Assembly (NCBI GenBank): GCA_031002005.1
Contig: CM061921.1
Span: 142,261,283 to 142,325,282, forward strand
Length of the DNA: 64,000 bases
Source: Vandiemenella viatica
Taxonomy: Eukaryota; Arthropoda; Insecta; Orthoptera; Morabidae
Reading direction: 5' to 3'
Part shown: positions 11,590 through 21,859 of the stretch, piece by piece
Numbering within the stretch: the stretch's first letter is position 1
How the letters are laid out: the number at the start of each line of letters is the position of its first letter
Notes under the pieces: model-generated
What the model saw: the letters and a program-made list of their open reading frames with translations, nothing else
What the model was told of the DNA's origin: nothing
Databases searched by the model: none
Program-made: the position numbers and the translations under genes

Positions 11590-12649
11590 ATTAAAGGGTA
11601 GATCGTATACTGACAATTCCAGTATTGCCAGAGCAGATGCAGAATATGCAAAACATTGGCGAAAATTAGAGACTGTATATTTGGCTGTTTAAATTTACTA
11701 TAATACATCTTATATCATCAAAATACACTCATGATACGAATAAAACATGGTTCCACTTGGAAATTTGAAAGGTGGTGATTTTATTGACCATGTATAAATT
11801 GCGTCTGGACGGCGCTAATGCAGAACAAGTGCGAAAATTAGATTGGGTATATATGGCTTTTTAAATTTAATGAAATACATCGTATATCATTAAAGTACAC
11901 TTGTGATACGAATAAAACATGGTTCCACTTGGGAATTACAACGCCGTGATTTTACTGACCATGTATAAGTTGCGTCTGGACGGCGCTAATGCAGAACAAA
12001 TGCGAAAATTTGATTGGATATATATGGCTTTTAAATTTACTGAAATACAATGTATATACTTAAAGTACATTTGTGACACGAATAAAACATGGTTCCACTT
12101 GGGATATACAACGTCGTGATTTTACTGACTATTTATAAGTTGCGTCTGGACGGCGCTAATGCAGAACAAGTGTGAAAATTAGATTGGGTATATATGGCTT
12201 TTTAAATTTACTGAAATACATTGTATATACTTAAGGTACACTTGTGACACGAATAAATCATGGTTTCACTTGGGAATTACAACGTCGTGATTTTACTGAC
12301 CATGTATAAGTTGCGTCTGGACGGCGCTAATGCAGAACAAATGCGAAAATTAGATTGGGTACATATGGCATTTTAAATTTACTGAAATACATCGTACATC
12401 ATTAAAATACACTTATGATACGAATAAAACATGGTTCCACTTGTAAATTTAAACGGTGGTTTTTTTATTGACCGTGTATGATATTCGACTGGAATCTATA
12501 TTTCAAATGCGCGGGCTCCTATTTCAAATGCGCGCCTCCTACAACTTTCTTTTCCTGTGTGCGCTAGTGGCGCTGTCTTAAGGCGGCAGGTAGGAACTAT
12601 ACCCTGAGATATCACAGCCTTCTAATCACACCTATTCTGCATGTATTCC
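11590..12649 (-). repeat. Right terminal inverted repeat with 171-bp tandem units
   Basis: Reverse complement of the left arm. The landmark GCGTCTGGACGGCGCTAATG begins at 11801, 11972, 12142 and 12313, with spacings 171, 170 and 171 bp, mirroring the left arm exactly. A more diverged fifth unit lies at the inner edge (about 11600-11740). The 66-codon frame at 11919-12119 is a repeat shadow. Confidence 0.9.
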
Positions 12650-13187
12650 GCTAAATCAAACAGTTGACAGAATTACGCTAGTAGCTTCAGGACTTATTGA
12701 ACAGGCAGGACAGTGCCAGTTCCTGGGTGAAAATTTTATTATACCAGTCGTACATAATCTCATAAGTCCAATCAATATTTCCTTTCCCAATTACGTATTA
12801 CCCACTTTCGATAACCAGGTATACCATAGTCCAAAATTACTGCAACTAAATCAGACGAACGCAGCAATACTCACTTCAGAAATAATCAAACATTTACAAC
12901 AAGTTAGAGATGCAATAAAATACAATCATTTATTGGCTAATATAGAAATGCAAGTACAACTCCAAAATAGGCATAAGACTCTAGTAACATCCATTAGTTT
13001 AACATCAATCGTGTCCATATCCATTATAATTATTCTTATATTATGTGTACACAAGAGATACTCCAAAAAACTAGCAAAATTTAAAGTAAACACACAATTA
13101 CCTACAGCATCACAAATTTTCATGTCAGTACCAGCTACCAGCAGAAATGATAGCAATAATGCACAAACCAGTGACACAAGATGCTAG
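12650..13187 (+). pseudogene. env: Env C-terminal fragment of an insect endogenous retrovirus
   Basis: Starting exactly where the Merlin-like element ends, one plus-strand frame is open for about 178 codons to the stop at 13185-13187. It has N-x-T/S sites, a helical stretch (TSEIIKHLQQVRDAIKYNH), then a hydrophobic span rich in Ile/Leu/Val (VTSISLTSIVSISIIIILIL) followed by a basic CVHKRYSKK and a short polar tail. This is the layout of the membrane-proximal end, transmembrane anchor and cytoplasmic tail of errantivirus (F-type) envelope proteins. The receptor-binding and cleavage regions are absent. A polypurine tract and LTR-like start follow 180 bp downstream, as expected for env. Identification rests on layout, not on a search. 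Confidence 0.6.
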
Positions 13188-13369
13188 TGCAAAGTTTATC
13201 AAACTAATGTCAACCTTTTGTTGTACAGGGTTGGACGGTGACCAGAAGATTCATTTTGAAACAATTTAACATGGTTGTCTAGACTTTGTAACCCCGCAAG
13301 AGAATTCCATAGCGCAGTAAGGGTAACACATCAGAATAAAAGGCTTTAGGGACAAAGCCACTGTCAAGC

Positions 13370-13380
13370 AAAGAGGGGGG
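13370..13380 (+). promoter_or_regulatory. Polypurine tract of the Env-bearing element
   Basis: AAAGAGGGGGG sits directly before TGATATAACA, the probable first bases of a 3' LTR, about 180 bp after the Env stop. This is where plus-strand priming would occur. Confidence 0.6.
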
Positions 13381-14000
13381 TGATATAACAGGCAAAATTG
13401 TAATTATAGTATTCAAAGTGGAATAGAATTAAAGTTACAGCAATAAGCTGTGAGGCGGTTGGTGTGGCGGACATTGGCCGAGGAAAGTAGGTTTACTAGC
13501 GTCAGCGGTTGAGTAAACAACTGGCCGCAATCCTACAAGCGGTCGCGAGCGAAGGCTCGAGAAGGTAATGCAAGCAGCTTACCCACTAACGGCAGCGATA
13601 CGTGACCAGCCATCGTGAAGCTTCTGGAACACGATGGAAGGGCATCGCCTAACCGTAAGGTTAAGAAAGCGGTCACGCTGTCGTCACGCTGTGGGGCACG
13701 ATATAAGGACACGCCTCGAGGTCGTAAGGAATCAGTCACCGCTAGAACATACAACGACAGTCACTATGTGGATTTAAGTATCTGCCGCCGCGCGCGACGC
13801 CCGCCTGGCAGACTATTGCTACCGCACGATGATAGTAAGCGTAACTGCCCAGTTGGCCTATTAGCAAGCTATGGAGTTCTATTGCAGGGGAGCCACTTGA
13901 GCTGTATTAGTTGAAGTTTGAAGTCAATAAACCAAAAGAGGTGTACCAATTGGCTCTTTCTGTAGAAGCTCACTTCATTTCCACTTGCTCCTCAAGCTGT
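13381..14000 (+). mobile_element. Probable 3' LTR of the Env-bearing retroelement (right edge unknown)
   Basis: The segment starts TG right after a polypurine tract and contains AATAAA at 13926-13931, fitting U3-R order. GC-rich stretches at 13540-13840 carry only overlapping small frames without resemblance to proteins. I could not fix the right end or a target duplication, and no matching 5' LTR is in the window. Confidence 0.45.
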
Positions 14001-15477
14001 TTAGTAGCATCCACTAATATCCAAGACGGGTGGAACGCCGGAGCTGTGTCATCAAGTAATCTTCCTGACAAGTAAGTTCCATCGACCGACACGACGGTAT
14101 AACATGCTCAGCCACCCTGGCAAACCGGTAGTGGCCAAACCGGCTATTACACCCATTATCACATCGAGGAACTAAGATTACTTTCTCCCCTAACATTTTA
14201 ATACCCTATGTACAACAATTATACACATATATGTCATCATTTCTCTTAACACAACTCCTAATTAATGCTACTTTAGTCACATTACTTCAATGACACACCA
14301 AATAAACAGTTAAAGACTAACTTATTCTCGCCATTCACTGTACAGACTTCCATATGCATAGAATGTACCTCTAGTGTCTACTATACAAAGTACTTTTCGT
14401 TTTACTCCTTCATTTTAACTCATAAAATTATATTTTTTTCCCTACTATCTACTTTAATTAATTCCCATAAATTAAATTCCCTTATATTACGTCTCTTCTG
14501 CTTTTTCTACGTACTTGTGCTGTTACCTTGAATGAGACTAATATTGGATATGTTTATACAGCTAATTGCATTCGTGTTTCTTACACTATGATTTTCTTTT
14601 CAATTCTTCTTCTTCTTCTTAGGTACCAATAATTATAAGGGATATTTTATCTGATTCACCCTAGTATTGCTTACAATTTTTCTCTTCCCCTAAGCCAAGT
14701 AATTTAGATTTATATTCAAAATTTATATAGTTTTATGCGCCTTCCACTGCGCCGCCATACTACCCACTCAACTTCTGACGTCATGCTTCATCAGTGACAC
14801 ACAGTTTCACTGATGACAGCAACGCCCGCTAGCGCCAACCGAACTCTCCACAGTTCGATAATTCTCCCATAAACTCCCATGTTTTCCACTACTCAGCCTT
14901 TTTGCGTAACCATCCGCGGTTCACGTCTTATTAATTATGGAGTCCCTTGACCTCCCTTTTCGTTTTGTGTAACCATTCCCGGTGTACGTCTTATTAATTA
15001 TGGAGTTCTTCGACCCCCCTACTTTTAGTTTATAACCTCGCAGGGTTCTTCGTACCTTACCTAGTACGGATTAACATTAATACTCCTCTTATGGTAGACT
15101 TCGCACCTACCTCCCCATAATCTCCTTAACACCCTTCGCCTAGAGGTTTCGTCCTACCTCTATTCCCTCACCCTATACTGCATCCCTCTGCAATACCTAC
15201 ATTTTACTCTCCATTTACTTGTGACGACCTCCAATCGTCTTGCGCCAGTTAACTAGTAACATCCACTCTGTTAGTATTACCTCCAGTTCCTCCATAGTTC
15301 TAATGACGACCCTTTCGTCATCTCTCTTTAATTTCCGACTGCGCTCCAAATCATTCGCCGCGTTATATCTTATATAACTTAGTTCTACCCGCTCTATAAT
15401 ATTGCTTCACTCAACCTACCTTATATCTTTAACAACATGCCTTCGTCAGCATAGGGACATTTAAGTCCACTGAAACC
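14001..15477. other. Non-coding, nothing firmly recognised
   Basis: Pyrimidine-rich sequence. Two similar blocks (about 14900-14945 and 14965-15005) both contain ACGTCTTATTAATTATGGAGT, a local duplication of roughly 60 bp. The last part may be decayed 5' LINE sequence leading into 15478. Confidence 0.4.
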
Positions 15478-16951
15478 ATGCTTACAATGGCGACACCTAG
15501 TCACCACTTGCCTTCTCCTATTTCCTCACAGGCAAGATTCTACTCTAGGTACGCAAAGGAAATTGCGCCGTATTTGATGAAATTATATACCGCCTCCTTG
15601 GATCAAGGAAAAATACCAGCCGAATGGAAGACCACCATCGTAAGTCCAGTGTTTAAAAATGGGAATGTTAATGATCCTCAAAATTATAGGCCGATCTCGT
15701 TAACCTCAATATTTTGCTGGATTTTAGAACACATCATCTATTCAAATGTCATGCGGTTTTGGATGAGGGTGAGCTTTTAAACCCAAATTAACATGGATTC
15801 AGAAAAGGCCGATGCTGCGAAACACAACTTGCTCTTTTAATTCACGACTTGAGCCGTATTATAGATGAGCAATCCCATGTTGATTTAGTTCTATTAGACT
15901 TTAAAAAAGCTTTCGACACTGTGCCTCACACTAGGTTACTTAGGAAACTTCGTGGCTACGGCAAATCTCGACAAATATGCGACTGGGTTGCAGACTTTCT
16001 GGAGGGCAGATCACAGTGTGTAGTTCTCGACGGTGAGCGTTCATCACTTACTGAAGTGAGGTCTGGGGTTCCTCAGGGAAGCGTGATAGGGCCTCTGTTG
16101 TTTCTCATATACATTAATGATTTGTGCGACATAACAAGGGGGATGAAAAGATTATTTGCCGCTGATGCTATTATTTATCGTGAAATCACAACCCAGGACG
16201 ACTGCGTATTGTTACAAGACGATATTATGAAAATAATTGCGTGGTGTAAAGATTGGCACTTCGAGTTAAACGCTAAAAAGTGCAAAGTAATGTATGTAAG
16301 TAAAAATGTGACACCATTTAGCTATGAATATACTATTAATGGCACTGTCCTTAGAACGGTAGATTCCGCTAAATACCTAGGGGTAACAATTTGTCATGGA
16401 ATGAGCATATCGAGAATGTAATTGGGAAAGCAAATCGTATGCTTCAATTTCTAGGTCGTAATTTAAAACAATGCACTCCGGTCGTTAAATCGATTGCATA
16501 GAAGTCACTAGTGCGGCCTCACTTAGAATATTGTTGCTCTGTATGGGGTCCCCATCAAAAGGGATTAATGGAGGCATTAGAGATGATCCAAAAAAGAGCT
16601 GCCCGATTCGTGACAGGTATATATAGTTGGAGGGAAAGCGTAAGTGCGATGTTGAAGGAGTTAGGTTGGGAAGACCTGGAGCACCGAAGGCATTGCTCTC
16701 GACAGAAGCTAATTGAAAATTTCACGACTCACATATTTCGGAATGACAGTAAAAAAATGTTGCTACCAGCAACATTCATATCCCGGAATGACCGCGAAAA
16801 TAAGATAAGAGAAATCAGGCCATAACCGATTCATTTCTGTACTCATTTTTTCCACGAGCGATTAGGGATTGGAGTAGAAAGGATTTACCGGGCGACTAAA
16901 CATAAAATCCGAAAGGAGTAGCTTTCGGTAAAGTACTCCGGCCATCCTGAT
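15478..16951 (+). pseudogene. CR1/Jockey-like LINE, RT domain and C-terminus (copy 1)
   Basis: Frames at 15478-15780, 15849-16421 and 16511-16825 make up one broken RT. In order: EWKTTIVSPVFKNGN and NYRPISLTS near 15625-15710; HGFRKGRCCETQLALLIHDL near 15800; DLVLLDFKKAFDTVPH at 15880-15930; SGVPQGSVIGPLLFLIYIND at 16060-16125; RLFAADAIIYREI at 16150-16185, the place of the FADD catalytic box; then RAARFVTGIYSW and SRNDRENKIREI at the C-terminus. At least three frameshifts and a 1-bp loss near 16820 disable it. The first catalytic Asp is replaced by Ala (see findings). The 3' untranslated part is cut at 16951 by an LTR retrotransposon and resumes at 24456. Confidence 0.85.
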
Positions 16952-17555
16952 TGTTGCATTTCTTCTCTTAGAAAAGCACACTAATGCTCGCGGATGGTGG
17001 GATTTGTACATTTACGAAAATGTTTGAAACAGCAAATTCTGCTGACGCGGTCGCCAGTGATTCAGCTTATTAAGAATCACATAAAAAAAAAAGAATAACA
17101 AAATTAAATTTCCAAGTTTAATAGCGTTCATATCTTAACCCACACCAGTCGTGAACATATATTACATCGGACTTCTAGATATATATATGTACCCGAAGAT
17201 TGGAGAATCCTCAGTTAAAAACGGTTCACATTAGCAATACTTTATAAATTACACTCGCATTTTCACAACTAGAGTTCAACATTAAAAAAGAGAGTTCGGG
17301 AAAAACTCGCACATGGGTGGCGTGCCCGATGAGCTCGGCTGCCCCAGGAAGACTAGCCGGTACCACAAGTTGGGTTCGCGGGCGTTTTTAATTGTCTTCC
17401 GGTAGCCGGCATGCACTCCGGGGTCTTCCACGGTACTCCCACGGACCGGCGGGAAATTTAACATCAACTCGGCTGTATTTCAAATAGCACAGCCGGTTTT
17501 CGATCTCCTGGGCCACCGACTTTGGAAGCAGCCTCTATCATATGGCTATGCTACA
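16952..17555 (-). repeat. 3' LTR of the 7.5-kb Ty3-type element
   Basis: 604 bp, beginning TGTTGC on the plus strand and ending CTACA, hence TGTAG...GCAACA in element orientation. A TATA-like TTTATAAAG lies near 17242-17250 on the minus strand. The 61-codon frame at 17282-17467 recurs unchanged in the other LTR because the LTRs are copies; it is not a gene. Confidence 0.95.
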
Positions 17556-17566
17556 GCCCCCTCAAG
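17556..17566 (-). promoter_or_regulatory. Polypurine tract
   Basis: On the minus strand TTGAGGGGGC directly precedes the 3' LTR start TGTAGC, the expected position for plus-strand DNA priming. Confidence 0.8.
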
Positions 17567-18428
17567 TTTAACATAAGATTTTGGATATTCAGACAAAATG
17601 GCCATGATGAACTTCTTCAATGGACTAATGCTCCCCAAGATTACTTACAAACTTCACTCCACATTCACTCACATACAAATTGCAACCTCGGGTTCCTATC
17701 CTAAATACCATACATAATATCCCTTTACTGGTGTGGGGCTTCAATACATATTTCCAAACACGTCCTTATTAAAATGTACACAGAAAATAATTTATAAGTA
17801 ACAGTAAACATCAAAATAACTTCACAAGGAGACAGGGAAACACATCAAGATTATATCAAAGAGACCACACAATATATTATTATCTGAATTGCATCTTTTG
17901 GGGTGCGATGATTGTTCTAGACCATAGTTTTAACTGTCCATGCCAAATGTCTATTGTCACTTTTACTAAAGTATCACTTCCCACTAAGAAAATTCTGTAA
18001 ACTGAATATTAACATATTTAGAGAGAAAGAACAAAGATACAACGGTAGTCTGCTTATGCTAAATCACAAAATACACAATACAAAATCATTTATATTCATC
18101 CAAATAAACTTAACACGAATTGTACTCCAGAGCCGTCACGGAATTTCATGTTACAATTAATATTCATGGAGTCCTTCATCAGCAACAATGGAGTAAACAA
18201 TAATAATAATAATGATAAAAACCACTTCCTGATGCGCATCCAGAACACTTATTACTCATGATTGATGTCTTCTTTGTCTTGGACGATGCTCCAGGTGTAT
18301 TCTATGTGGATTGTTGACTCTCATGTTAACATACCACCTTTTACTCACTCAGCACTGCTTCAAGTCAGCAATGCAGCAACATACACAGTTTATTACTCCC
18401 CTTTCATTAACTCATTTTGGAGGAAACT
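17567..18428 (-). other. 3' untranslated region of the Ty3-type element
   Basis: Non-coding on the element's strand. I looked for an env frame with signal peptide or transmembrane span and found none. A short (AAT)n tract lies near 18199-18215. Confidence 0.7.
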
Positions 18429-20327
18429 TTATATTGGAACACCACCGTATGTCACATTAACTGTCTTGAAAGGCTTTAGTGCCACCACATTATAATTTTC
18501 TTTAACTTTACCATGTTTAGGGTGAGCCAAAGTATAGCAGTTTCCCTTGGTTCGGGAAACGACTTCATAAGGTCCCTCGTACAACAGTTTAAACTTTTTA
18601 ATTTCATTGTCTATAGATGATGATTTAAAATGTGTCTTTAACAGAACTAGGTCACCTATCCCATATGCTGTGGGTTTGAGGTTCCTATCATGGGCCTCCT
18701 TTCTTCTTAAGGCACACTTCTTCAACTCTTCCAAAGCTATCTTAATCTTGTCCGGATAATCACTATCCCTCATCGGAAAGTGGAGGAGCTCATAAACAAT
18801 TCGGGGAGGTTCCCTCTTAAACATGATTTCATATGGTGTTAGTGAAGTGGAAGCATGGGGAATAGTATTGATAACTCCTTCAATTTCACTTAATTCGTAT
18901 GCCCACTTCTTATGGTTGTCCTCACAGTATGTCCTGAACCACCTACCAAGCTCTCTCATTACTCGTTCTATTGCATTCCCTTGTGGATGGTAGAAAGACG
19001 TCTTAACTGTTTCAATACTTAACTCTTTAAAGCATTCAGCCCAGGCTTTACTTGTGAACTGGGGTCCATTGTCTGTCAATACTTTGTCAGGTTTTCCTAC
19101 ATGTGGTATATAATCATGAACTAACTTTGGACAGATTACTTTGGCTGTGGCCCTCTTCAGTGGGTACAACTTTATATATTTTGAGAAGATGTCCATGACC
19201 ACACAAATTTGAGTTACTCCCCCACGGGACCTAGGCAGTGGGCCAAAGATATCTAAAGCAACTAGTTCATGTGGTTTATCAGGGATCACACACTGCATCT
19301 CCCCGGCCCTCCTGACGTTATCTGCTTTAGTTTTCTGACATAACTCACAACGAGAAACTACCTGCTGTATCCGCCGAGACATATTAGGGAAGTACAAGGT
19401 TTCCTTCATGATCATATGACACTTGTTTATACCATAATGGCCGTAACTAAGATGATGTTGCTTAATAAAATGGTCCACATAGTTTTCTGGCACCCATACT
19501 TTCCACTCTGAACTAGCTTCATGGTTTCTTCTGAATAAAATTCCACTCACCTGCATGTAGTATTTGCGTAACTTTGACTGTGGGTCACTCTCAATTAACT
19601 TGTCTAATAACTCCCTTATATTGGGGTCCTTTTCTTGCTCCTCTTTCATGAACTTCAGGCAATGTTTAACCTCCTTTTCTCCATCCACTCCCTTAATGTA
19701 AAATATCCGAGCTTCTTTCCCTACTGACATTGCTGACTCGCTTTCTTCTAAACCTACTGGTAACCTTGACAAGGCATCTGCTACAAAATTTTCCTTTCCT
19801 GGAATATATTTAATATCAAAGTCATATTCCTGGAGTAGTAAGTTCCATCTTGCCAACCTTCCATGGACTAATTTACACTTCTTCAAAAATGACAGTGCCT
19901 TGTGGTCAGTATGTACTATCACCTTCCTGCCTAAAAGGAGGTAACGAAACTTTTGGAAGGTCCAAACAATAGCCAGCGCTTCCTTCTGTGTAACACAGTA
20001 GTTGCGTTCAGACTGGTTTAGAATCCGGCTAGCAAAAGCGAGGGGTTTCTTTATTATTTCATCTCCCTCTGCTATCTCTTGGAAGATCTCCACACCCAGG
20101 CCATATTCCGAGCTATCCGTGGTAATACAGATAGGAAGATTCCAATCTGGGACACTTAGATGTACTTTCTTTAATAAACTACTTTTTACTTCTTGAAAAT
20201 CTTCTTCACAATGCTCAGTCCAGTCCCAATGTGCATTCTTTTTCTTGAGTTTCCCAAAATGTGGGCTGTTCAGTATTTGACCTCTGATAAATTTACGATA
20301 ATAATTACAAAGTCCAAGAAAACTCAC
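18429..20327 (-). CDS. pol: Ty3-type pol: RT thumb, RNase H, integrase
   Basis: A 632-codon frame. Residues 1-60 are the RT thumb/connection (LGLCNYYRKFI). RNase H follows with Asp71 (TTDSSEYG), Glu116 (TQKEALAIVW), Asp141 (HTDHKALSFL) and ADALSRLP. Integrase begins with an HHCC zinc finger (HHLSYGHYG at 291-299; Cys327 and Cys330 in CELC). The core has Asp359 (ALDIFGPL), Asp419 (LTDNGPQF) and Glu454 (GNAIERVMREL); the GPY/F module is LLYEGPYEVV near 581-590. No chromodomain is evident. The apparent start is only the point where this frame opens: it overlaps the preceding frame at a 1-bp deletion, so it is not an independent gene. All catalytic residues seen are intact. Confidence 0.9.
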   Translation of the reverse strand: MSFLGLCNYYRKFIRGQILNSPHFGKLKKKNAHWDWTEHCEEDFQEVKSSLLKKVHLSVPDWNLPICITTDSSEYGLGVEIFQEIAEGDEIIKKPLAFASRILNQSERNYCVTQKEALAIVWTFQKFRYLLLGRKVIVHTDHKALSFLKKCKLVHGRLARWNLLLQEYDFDIKYIPGKENFVADALSRLPVGLEESESAMSVGKEARIFYIKGVDGEKEVKHCLKFMKEEQEKDPNIRELLDKLIESDPQSKLRKYYMQVSGILFRRNHEASSEWKVWVPENYVDHFIKQHHLSYGHYGINKCHMIMKETLYFPNMSRRIQQVVSRCELCQKTKADNVRRAGEMQCVIPDKPHELVALDIFGPLPRSRGGVTQICVVMDIFSKYIKLYPLKRATAKVICPKLVHDYIPHVGKPDKVLTDNGPQFTSKAWAECFKELSIETVKTSFYHPQGNAIERVMRELGRWFRTYCEDNHKKWAYELSEIEGVINTIPHASTSLTPYEIMFKREPPRIVYELLHFPMRDSDYPDKIKIALEELKKCALRRKEAHDRNLKPTAYGIGDLVLLKTHFKSSSIDNEIKKFKLLYEGPYEVVSRTKGNCYTLAHPKHGKVKENYNVVALKPFKTVNVTYGGVPI

Positions 20328-21859
20328 AGTTTTTCCTTGTTTTGGGGTCTTGGGAAATTCTTGATAGCGTTAAGCTTTTCCTCATTGGGAGTTATTCCTG
20401 ATGGGGTGATAGTATGACCCAAAAATTCAATTTTGCTTGTCAGAAAAACACACTTCTTCACTTTAATAGTCATCCCCCCTTTCTTTAAAGCGGTTAATAC
20501 TTCTTTTAATGTACTCCAATGTTCCTCGATGGTTGAGCTTGCAATTAATATATCATCGACGTACACATGTACTTTGCTCAATAATTCCTTACCAAGGACT
20601 TGATCCAACGCACGGATGAAATTCGCGACTGCATTATTCAAGCCGAATGGCAAAACTCTGAACTGGTAACTCCGGCCTTGGTACAAGAATGCAGTATATT
20701 TCCTGGATGTTTCTGCAATTGGAATTTGCCAATAGGATGCAGTTAAATCCAAGGAAGTTAGAAATTTCTTGTCTTGAAAGCTTTGTAATATTTCATCAAC
20801 CGGGGGCGGATGGTCCCTTTCAGTGACGAGAATTTTATTTAAAGTGCGAGCGTCTAAAACTAACCTGACAGATTGGTCTGCTTTTGTGACTACAACGAGT
20901 GGGTTGTTATAAGGACTCTTGGATCTTTCTATGATTTTCCATTGCAACATCCTGTTTATCTCATCATCGACTTGCTTCCTCTTTGAAACTGGAATGACGT
21001 AAGGTTTTACAAAAAAAGGTGTCGCACAATTGACGGTAAAATTGCACTCGTAACCTTTTACGAGTCCAGGCTGGTCAGAAAATACTTCCTTAAACTCGTC
21101 TATCAGATTTCTTAGCTTTGTACGGTGTTCACTGCTAACACTGTCCACTATTCTTAACTCATTCTTCTCCACCTGTCTGCTTGGTTGCATTGACAATACA
21201 CAAAACCTTATAAACTTTTGAAGGAATTGGGGTTCTTTCCCACTGGCTACTGCATTTCCCCACGATAGTACATTAACTGACGCCATTTCCTTCTCCTTCC
21301 AACATTTCTTCATACTAGTTCTTCCCTTGGACCCATTAACTTGAAAATCCAATGATCCTTGTTCAAAATACAAGATGGTTTTAAAAGCACACAACCAATC
21401 GATGCCAAAAATACAATCGATCGTAAGCCCTGGCACCACAAAAACAACAAACTCAAAGAAATAGTCTTCCAACTTTACTTCTAACAACATCTGCGTTTTC
21501 ACTAATTTGCTCTTGCCCCCTGTGGCAGTGATAACTGACATCCCACTTACTGGTAAGGAAACCACTTTATAGTTTCTTTGATTTGCAACTTCCAGTAAAC
21601 TCTCAAACAAATTTTCTGAGATGCATGAAATTTCGGCACCTGAATCCAACAATACTTCAATTTGTTTTCCACGACATGTCACTAAGATTATGGGAGCCTC
21701 GACCAACTGTTCTTCCTTCTGGAACTCTTCCTCTGCTAAGTCTTCACTCGGGTTGTTGTGGAAAATACTTCTAAGCTGGTTCCTCTGTTTTGATTGTATC
21801 GACCCTATTAACCCATCTGCCTCAGTCGGGCCAAAAACTTCGCCAGTCTTCAGTTTTTT
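20324..21859 (-). CDS. pol: Ty3-type pol: protease and reverse transcriptase
   Basis: The frame is open from the gag slippery site (21859) to a stop at 20324-20326. The protease active site is LLDSGAEISCIS, with a second conserved IFGIDWL block. RT motifs follow: SPYNNPLVVVTK, VRLVLDARTLN, LTSLDLTASYWQIP, LPFGLNNAVANF and the catalytic YVDD. The nominal methionine-type start at 21706 is not a true ATG and lies inside the frame; the upstream 50 codons are open and conserved with the second element (FHNNPSEDL against FHNNPREDL), so entry is by -1 frameshifting. The frame is cut just after the palm by loss of a single base near 20325, separating RT from RNase H and integrase. This is a lesion and not a regulatory shift, since it falls within RT. 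Confidence 0.9.
   Translation of the reverse strand, partial: KKLKTGEVFGPTEADGLIGSIQSKQRNQLRSIFHNNPSEDLAEEEFQKEEQLVEAPIILVTCRGKQIEVLLDSGAEISCISENLFESLLEVANQRNYKVVSLPVSGMSVITATGGKSKLVKTQMLLEVKLEDYFFEFVVFVVPGLTIDCIFGIDWLCAFKTILYFEQGSLDFQVNGSKGRTSMKKCWKEKEMASVNVLSWGNAVASGKEPQFLQKFIRFCVLSMQPSRQVEKNELRIVDSVSSEHRTKLRNLIDEFKEVFSDQPGLVKGYECNFTVNCATPFFVKPYVIPVSKRKQVDDEINRMLQWKIIERSKSPYNNPLVVVTKADQSVRLVLDARTLNKILVTERDHPPPVDEILQSFQDKKFLTSLDLTASYWQIPIAETSRKYTAFLYQGRSYQFRVLPFGLNNAVANFIRALDQVLGKELLSKVHVYVDDILIASSTIEEHWSTLKEVLTALKKGGMTIKVKKCVFLTSKIEFLGHTITPSGITPNEEKLNAIKNFPRPQNKEKL

Larger units (their letters stand above)
8041..12649 (+). mobile_element. Merlin/IS1016-like DNA transposon with foldback termini
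   Basis: A 4.6-kb element bounded by long inverted repeats. The outer ends (GGTATACATGCAGAATAGG at left, GGAATACATGCAGAATAGG on the opposite strand at right) are nearly identical, and the homology runs inward for about 900 bp on each side. Between the arms lies one gene on the plus strand, an IS1595/ISXO2-fold transposase at 9781. Merlin elements are the eukaryotic relatives of IS1016; they normally have shorter terminal repeats and 8-9-bp target duplications. No target duplication is visible here. Left flank is non-coding; the right flank reads straight into an Env fragment, so the site was probably rearranged after insertion. Confidence 0.8.

Noticed and set aside
17282..17467. 61-codon minus-strand frame identical to 24182-24367
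   Set aside because: It lies in the two LTRs of one element; identity reflects LTR duplication.
20320..20330. Programmed frameshift between RT and RNase H/integrase
   Set aside because: It falls inside RT, has no slippery heptamer, and a single missing base explains it; the second element is no help because that region is deleted.
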